Shown in pieces: positions 7,089 through 11,424 of a stretch of DNA of 11,424 nucleotides. The stretch comes from Candidatus Dormiibacterota bacterium (GTDB taxonomy: Bacteria; Chloroflexota; Dormibacteria; UBA8260): positions 1-11,424 of the forward strand of contig CATPBU010000229.1 of NCBI GenBank assembly GCA_955652455.1. The letters run 5' to 3'. Every line of letters begins with the position of its first letter. The first letter of the stretch is position 1. The notes under the pieces are model-generated. The model saw only the letters and a list, made by a program, of their open reading frames with translations. It ran no database searches and was not told the origin of the DNA. The position numbers and the translations under genes are program-made.

Positions 7089-7513
7089 CCGATACCATCC
7101 AGCACTTCAGCACCGAGTCGGGCGGTACTCCGACCGCTCCGGGCCGCTATGTGACCGTCGATGATGTCGAGCCGGTGGAGCTCGTCGCCGGCCTGGCCTT
7201 CCGACCCATCCTCGGAGAGGGCAGCTTAGTGAACTTTGTTTCTTTCGAGCCCAAGACGGAGGCGCCGATGCACGACCACGTGGAGGAGCAGTTCACCATT
7301 GTCCTCGAAGGCGAGTTCGAGTTCGAGATCGACGGTGACGTCCGAACGATGCACGCCGGAGACGTCGCGGTGATCCCGCCCTGGGTGCCGCACGGAGCAC
7401 GCACCAACGACACCACCTGCCGTGAGATCGACGTCTTCACGCCGCCGCGCCGCTCCCTCCTCGAACACGCGTCGCGCCGGGACGCCTCGCCGCCAGCCGC
7501 GTCGGGGCTGTAG
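7085..7513 (+). CDS. Single-domain cupin protein
   Basis: A 142-residue protein with one conserved cupin barrel. Motif 1 is PMHDHVEEQFTIVLEGEFEF with metal ligands H63, H65 and E68 and the closing G76. Motif 2 is HAGDVAVIPPWVPHGA with H103. All four usual metal ligands are therefore present, so it may be an enzyme (isomerase, dioxygenase or lyase type) rather than a storage or sensor domain. The C-terminal 25 residues are Arg/Ser/Ala-rich and probably disordered. The ATG at 7085 overlaps the aminotransferase stop by 4 bp (ATGA), and GGAGA lies just upstream at 7076-7080. Its position suggests it acts on an intermediate of the same pathway. The specific reaction cannot be assigned. Confidence 0.85.
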   Translation: MTDTIQHFSTESGGTPTAPGRYVTVDDVEPVELVAGLAFRPILGEGSLVNFVSFEPKTEAPMHDHVEEQFTIVLEGEFEFEIDGDVRTMHAGDVAVIPPWVPHGARTNDTTCREIDVFTPPRRSLLEHASRRDASPPAASGL

Positions 7514-7514
7514 T

Positions 7515-8297
7515 TTGGAGCTGGGGCTAACCGGCCGCCGCGCGCTGGTCACCGGCGGCTCCAAGGGAATCGGCCTGGCCATCGCAGAGGAACTCGTCGG
7601 CGAGGGCGTCGACGTGGCCATCTGCGCGCGCAATGCAGCGGAGGTCGGGGCCGCCGGGGCGCGGCTGCGAGCCTCGGGGCGCATCGTGCATGCGCAAACA
7701 GCCGACGTCACCGATCCAGAGCAGGTCATAGACCTGGTGGCTCATAGCGTCACCGCGCTCGGCGGGCTGGACATCCTCGTCAACAATGCGGGCGCTGCAC
7801 ATCCGGGGAACTTCGAATCCCTGACCGACGAGGACTGGCGTGAGGACCTCGACGTCAAGCTTTTCTCACAGATCCGCTGCACCAGGTCCGCGCTTCCTCA
7901 CCTCCGTGCCAGCGCTGCGCCTCGGGTCATCAACATCAATTCCGTGTACGCGCGCTATCCCGATCCCGCCTTCTTCGCCACCACCGTCAACCGCGCCGCC
8001 TGCCTGAACCTCTCCAAGGCCCTGGCCCGGGAGCTCGCACCCGACCATATCCTCGTCAACAGCGTCAACATCGGCTTCGTGGTCACGCCCCAATGGGAGA
8101 ACATCCGGCGCCGACGCGCTCCCGATCTGAGCGCCGAGGAGTTCTTCGCCAAGCTGGCCGAAGACGAAGTGCCCCTGGGCAGGTTCGGCACCGTCGATGA
8201 GGTCAGTGGGCTTGTCGCCTTCCTGGCCAGTGACCGTGCCGGGTACCTCACGGGCACGTCGATCGACGTCGCCGGCGGCATGGGCAAGTACGTCTGA
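7515..8297 (+). CDS. Short-chain dehydrogenase/reductase family protein with non-canonical active site
   Basis: A 260-residue classical-type SDR, counted from a TTG at 7515. Landmarks are the cofactor loop TGGSKGIG (13-20), a CARN segment (38-40) after strand 2, D64 in ADVTD, NNAG (90-93), the catalytic-type serine S143 in ININS, and the C-terminal GRFGTVDEVSGLVAFLAS plus YLTGTSIDVAGG. At the YxxxK site, 13 residues after S143, the sequence is T156-T-V-N-R160, so both the proton-donor tyrosine and the lysine are replaced. The enzyme may use another chemistry, be a binding protein, or belong to a divergent SDR subgroup. I chose TTG because it is one base after the cupin stop and places the Rossmann strand at the usual distance; GGGG at 7504-7507 is a modest ribosome site. 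Upstream in-frame codons lie inside the cupin gene and read as Arg-rich noise. Confidence 0.85.
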   Translation: MELGLTGRRALVTGGSKGIGLAIAEELVGEGVDVAICARNAAEVGAAGARLRASGRIVHAQTADVTDPEQVIDLVAHSVTALGGLDILVNNAGAAHPGNFESLTDEDWREDLDVKLFSQIRCTRSALPHLRASAAPRVININSVYARYPDPAFFATTVNRAACLNLSKALARELAPDHILVNSVNIGFVVTPQWENIRRRRAPDLSAEEFFAKLAEDEVPLGRFGTVDEVSGLVAFLASDRAGYLTGTSIDVAGGMGKYV

Positions 8298-9121
8298 TGT
8301 GCCGGCTGCTGGCCTGGGCCGGCCAGGATCCGGTGACGGTGGCGCAAGCCCTGGGCGAGACCGACCTCGATGCCTTCACCGCGCTCGCAAGGCAGCACGC
8401 CGACGGCTGGGGCATGGCCTGGTTGCCCGCCGCCCGCCACGATGCGTCACCGCGAACGGCGACCTCGACCACGTGTGCCGCCGAGGACCCCAGGTACCAG
8501 TCGCTCACCCACGCCGCTGCGGGTGACCTCGGCTTTGTTCACCTGCGCTGGGCGACCCCCGGCCTCCCGGTGGTCGAAGCCAACACCCATCCTTTCACCC
8601 GCGGCCAGTGGGCATTCGCCCACAACGGTGCCATCCATCCGCAGGACCGGCTGGACGAAATCCTGCCGCCGGGCTGGAAGTCGCGGATGCGAGGCACCAC
8701 CGACAGCGAGCGGTACTTCCTCGCGATCGCCGCCCGACTGGAGGACGGTGCCTCAGTGCCCGAGGCCGTCGCAGCGGTGGTCGAGGACATCTTCAACAGG
8801 TTCGAGCCGACCAGCCTCAACGCGATGCTGTTGGGTCCCGACGCCCTGCACATCATCGCCGCACACGATCCCTCACGAGTGCCCGCACTGCGAGCCTCGT
8901 CGAGCTCCGGGTCCGATTCCGACGAGCTCGACACCGTCTTCTATGACCTTCACCACCGTCGCCGTGCCCAGTCCTTCGTTGTCGCCTCGTCGGGCTTCCG
9001 CCAGCAGCGGGATGAAGGCTGGGACCCGCTCCCCAACATGTCCGTGCTGCGCATCGAGCGCGGCACGCTGGCGGCGTCGCTGGAGGTGCTGGTCCAGTCG
9101 CCTGCGACGCTCGGCTCCTGA
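8297..9121 (+). CDS. EgtC-like class II glutamine amidotransferase (Ntn hydrolase)
   Basis: A 274-residue class II glutamine amidotransferase-type protein. After Met removal the second residue, C2 (MCRLLAW), would be the N-terminal nucleophile. Other landmarks are HADGWGMAW (34-42), HLRWAT (82-87), ANTHPF (95-100), AHNGAI (108-113) and TTDSERYF (134-141), the glutamate-recognition and oxyanion positions of this fold. No synthase domain is attached, as in EgtC, which hydrolyses a gamma-glutamyl bond in ergothioneine synthesis. Here there is no EgtB/D neighbour, so it more likely removes the gamma-glutamyl group added by the GS-like ligase of the opposite operon arm. A Ser/Asp-rich loop (201-211) precedes the last strands and is probably surface exposed. 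The ATG overlaps the SDR stop by one base (TGATG at 8295-8299). It is the last gene of the tight rightward operon. Confidence 0.88.
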   Translation: MCRLLAWAGQDPVTVAQALGETDLDAFTALARQHADGWGMAWLPAARHDASPRTATSTTCAAEDPRYQSLTHAAAGDLGFVHLRWATPGLPVVEANTHPFTRGQWAFAHNGAIHPQDRLDEILPPGWKSRMRGTTDSERYFLAIAARLEDGASVPEAVAAVVEDIFNRFEPTSLNAMLLGPDALHIIAAHDPSRVPALRASSSSGSDSDELDTVFYDLHHRRRAQSFVVASSGFRQQRDEGWDPLPNMSVLRIERGTLAASLEVLVQSPATLGS

Positions 9122-9134
9122 CCCCGCGGCGGGG
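9122..9134. other. Short GC hairpin after the rightward operon
   Basis: CCCCG-CGG-CGGGG immediately follows the stop codon at 9121. The 5-bp stem with a 3-base loop has no T tract, so it is at best a weak terminator. The remaining 93 bases up to 9227 show no clear promoter. The LAL gene could be read through from the operon or have its own promoter. Confidence 0.2.
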
Positions 9135-9227
9135 CAGATCGCCTCGAACCCGACGACTCGCCGCCCGTTGAATGGCGATATGGTCAGGTGCGCGATTGGA
9201 CGTCGTCAGGGGGAGAAACCGCCAACC

Positions 9228-11424
9228 GTGTCCGAACCAAACGTGGCGTCGAGCCTGGCGAGGGGCCTTCTCGAGCGGGCTGGCCAGTTCTCGACGCTCG
9301 AGGAGCACCTGGCTGCTGTAGCCAGCCACTCCCAGGGACGTCTCGTGCTGATTCGCGGTGAGGCCGGGGTGGGGAAGACAGCGCTGCTGAGGCTGTTCTG
9401 CGAGAGGCATCACGAGTTTCCGAGGATCCTGTCAGGGGCATGTGACGCGCTCTTCACGCCGCGCCCGCTGGGTGTTTTTGTCGACATCGCCCAAATCACC
9501 GGCGGGGAGCTCGAGAGACTTATCGAAAGCGGCGCGAAGCCCCATGAAGTTGCAGCAGTCCTCATGCGCGAACTGCGAGTGCGGCGACCGACTGTCCTGG
9601 TTCTCGAGGACCTTCACTGGGCAGACGAAGCCACAATCGACGTTCTCCGGCTGCTGGCTCGACATGTCGGCACCCTTCCCGCCCTGGTTCTCGCCAGCTA
9701 CCGAGACGATGAGCTTGATCGCGCCCATCCACTCCGGATCTTCCTCGGCGAGCTGCCGTCACGCGAGGCGGTCGCTCATGTGAAGCTGGCTCCGCTGTCG
9801 CCGGCAGGCGTGGCGAGGCTTGCCGAGCCGCACAGCGTCGATGCAGACGAGCTCTTTCGGCAAACCGCGGGGAACCCTTTCTTCGTGACCGAGGTCCTCG
9901 CGGGAGGGGACGGCCCAATCCCCAACACAGTGCGCGACGCGGTGCTTGCCCGCGCCGCACGGTTGACCCGCTCGGCTGGAATGCTGCTGGAGGTCGTGGC
10001 TGTTGCACGCCAACAGGCGGAGATCTGGCTGCTCGAGGCGCTTGCGCCTGAGGTCGTCGACAGCCTCGACGAGTGCCTGACGTCGGGGATGCTCACGTCA
10101 GTGTCGGCGGGAGTGGCGTTCCGACACGAGCTCGCTCGACTTGCGATCGCCGACCACCTGGCACCGCACCGGCGCGTCGCTCTCCACCGAGCGGCGCTCG
10201 CCGCGCTCACCCATCCCCCCTTCGGCGTTCCCGATGCCGCCCGGTTGGCCTACCACGCCGAAGCGGCGGGCGATGCTGATGCGGTCCTCCGCTACGCACC
10301 GGCTGCCGGCAAACGGGCGACGTCGCTGGGTGCCCATCGGGAGGCCGCCGCCCAATACGCATCGGCACTCCGGTTCGCGGAGGGTGCCTCCATCGAGATG
10401 CTTGGCGAGCTTCTCGATCAGCGCGCGTACGCCTGCTATCTGACCGGCCAGTTCGCCGACGCGATGGAAGCCCAGGAACGCGCCGTCGAGTGTCATCGGG
10501 CGCTTGGAAATCACCTCAAAGAGGGCGATGCGCTTCGCCTTCTGTCGCGGCTCATCAGGTACCTGGGTCGGACCGAACAGGCCGCCGAGGTCGGACGCCA
10601 AGCCGTGGCGGTGCTCGAGCAACTCCCGCCCGGGCACGAGCTGGCCATGGCCTATTGCAACGTCTCATATCTGTGCATGAGCGTGGAAGAGGCGGAGGGG
10701 ACAGTTTTCTGGGGAACGCGGGCACTCGAGCTGGCGCAGCGGATTGATGACGTCCAGGCCCTGGTGTCCGCAACCATCAACATCGGCACCGTCGAGTACC
10801 TCGCGGAGGCGCCGGCTGCGGTCGACAAGCTGGAGGGCATGATCGACGTGGCAAAGCGCGCCGGGCTTGAGGAGCTCGCTGGTCGCGCCTATGTCGCCTT
10901 GACGTGGTGGGCGATTCGCTTCCGTTCCTTTGCCGTCGCCGACCGATATCTCGACGAGGGCCTCGAGTACTGCATCGAGAGAGGGTTGGACCTTTGGTGC
11001 ATGTACTTGCTGGCGTACCGTGCGCACCGGGATCTCGCTCAGCAGCCCTGGGACGACGCTGTCGAGTCCGCATCGCGCGTGCTTCACAACCCCCATACCT
11101 CACCGGTCCCTCGCGCCGCTGCACTCGCGGTCCTCGGGCTTGTGCGCGCAAGGCGCGGCGATCCCGATCCTTGGCCACCACTCGACGAGGCCTGGGGGCT
11201 GGCAGCGCCCACGGCTGAACTGCAGAGGATGGCCCCGGTGGCTGCAGCACGTGCGGAGGCCGCCTGGCTGGACGGTCGCCTTGTGGAGATCGACGAGATG
11301 ACCAGGGCGACGTTGGACATCGCGTTGCAGCGGAACGCATCCTGGCTGGTGGGCGAGTTTGCCTGCTGGCGCCGGCGCGCCGGGCTGGAGACTCGCATCT
11401 CCGAAGACGGGGCTGGACCACATG
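9228..11424 (+). CDS. LAL-type AAA ATPase / LuxR-family transcriptional regulator, 3' end beyond the window
   Basis: An open frame of 732 residues runs off the right edge without a stop. It starts with the typical LAL opening (LLERAGQFSTLEEHLAAV), followed by Walker A GEAGVGKTA (44-52), Walker B VLEDLHWAD (about 125-133), a sensor-like ASYRDDE, and QTAGNPFFVTEVL. From roughly residue 330 on it is a helical repeat region rich in Ala and Leu, as in the TPR-like sensor part of MalT/LAL regulators (LRYAPAAGKRATSLGAHREA, then several similar helix pairs). The C-terminal LuxR helix-turn-helix expected at 850-1000 residues lies outside the window, so the LuxR label is by family, not seen. GTG at 9228 is chosen for the AGGGGGAG at 9208-9215, though the spacing is a little long. 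An in-frame ATG at 9180 would add 16 residues. It may control the adjacent cluster or genes to the right. Confidence 0.85.
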   Translation, partial: MSEPNVASSLARGLLERAGQFSTLEEHLAAVASHSQGRLVLIRGEAGVGKTALLRLFCERHHEFPRILSGACDALFTPRPLGVFVDIAQITGGELERLIESGAKPHEVAAVLMRELRVRRPTVLVLEDLHWADEATIDVLRLLARHVGTLPALVLASYRDDELDRAHPLRIFLGELPSREAVAHVKLAPLSPAGVARLAEPHSVDADELFRQTAGNPFFVTEVLAGGDGPIPNTVRDAVLARAARLTRSAGMLLEVVAVARQQAEIWLLEALAPEVVDSLDECLTSGMLTSVSAGVAFRHELARLAIADHLAPHRRVALHRAALAALTHPPFGVPDAARLAYHAEAAGDADAVLRYAPAAGKRATSLGAHREAAAQYASALRFAEGASIEMLGELLDQRAYACYLTGQFADAMEAQERAVECHRALGNHLKEGDALRLLSRLIRYLGRTEQAAEVGRQAVAVLEQLPPGHELAMAYCNVSYLCMSVEEAEGTVFWGTRALELAQRIDDVQALVSATINIGTVEYLAEAPAAVDKLEGMIDVAKRAGLEELAGRAYVALTWWAIRFRSFAVADRYLDEGLEYCIERGLDLWCMYLLAYRAHRDLAQQPWDDAVESASRVLHNPHTSPVPRAAALAVLGLVRARRGDPDPWPPLDEAWGLAAPTAELQRMAPVAAARAEAAWLDGRLVEIDEMTRATLDIALQRNASWLVGEFACWRRRAGLETRISEDGAGPH

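Noticed and set aside
8899..8932. Perfect 9-bp inverted repeat GTCGAGCTC / GAGCTCGAC with a 16-bp loop
   Set aside because: It lies inside the EgtC-like coding sequence, in a Ser/Asp/Glu loop where GAG/CTC/GAC codons are expected in high-GC DNA; there is no T tract and no gene boundary nearby.
1..11424. CRISPR array, tRNA/rRNA genes, insertion sequences or attachment sites
   Set aside because: I saw no spaced direct repeats of CRISPR size, no transposase-like protein, no terminal inverted repeats and no tRNA-like cloverleaf by eye; the sequence is almost fully occupied by protein genes.

Overview
The window looks like a piece of a high-GC actinobacterial chromosome. The supporting signs are strong G/C preference at third codon positions, GTG and TTG starts, very tight stop/start overlaps, and a large LuxR-type regulator of the LAL class. 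I cannot name the species from the sequence.

Layout. Positions 3-525 (+) hold the 3' part of a DUF1905/YdeI-family gene, cut by the window edge and broken by a one-base frameshift near 147. Next is a short gap (526-683) that contains what may be the last codons of a lost VOC/glyoxalase gene. From 684 to 9121 there are two divergent operons around a 138-bp control region (5742-5879). The leftward operon (transcribed from 5741 down to 684) is: Lrp/AsnC regulator, glutamine-synthetase-like gamma-glutamyl ligase, Dabb alpha/beta-barrel protein, APC amino acid/amine permease, FluG-type amidohydrolase. The rightward operon (5880-9121) is: fold-type I PLP aminotransferase, one-domain cupin, short-chain dehydrogenase, EgtC-like class II glutamine amidotransferase. 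At 9228 (or 9180) a long AAA/LuxR-family (LAL) regulator starts and runs off the right edge.

How the genes may work together (inference). The gene set reads as a self-regulated route for an amine or amino acid. The permease imports it and the GS-like enzyme caps it with gamma-glutamate. The aminotransferase, SDR, cupin and Dabb proteins would transform the capped compound. The EgtC-like Ntn hydrolase, or the FluG-type amidohydrolase, would remove the glutamyl group. An Lrp-type regulator sits at the head of one arm and probably senses the substrate. The ligase and amidohydrolase are the two halves that are fused in eukaryotic FluG/NodGS proteins; here they are separate genes of one operon. 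The combination with an EgtC-like hydrolase and no obvious PuuB/PuuC-type oxidase or dehydrogenase does not match the amine pathways I know, so the substrate is open.

The oddest sequence signals are a 48-base stretch with no G at all inside the aminotransferase gene, which replaces the conserved PLP phosphate-binding segment; an SDR whose catalytic Tyr/Lys pair reads Thr/Arg; and repeat elements spaced exactly 50 bp apart, plus an 18-bp palindrome, in the divergent promoter region.
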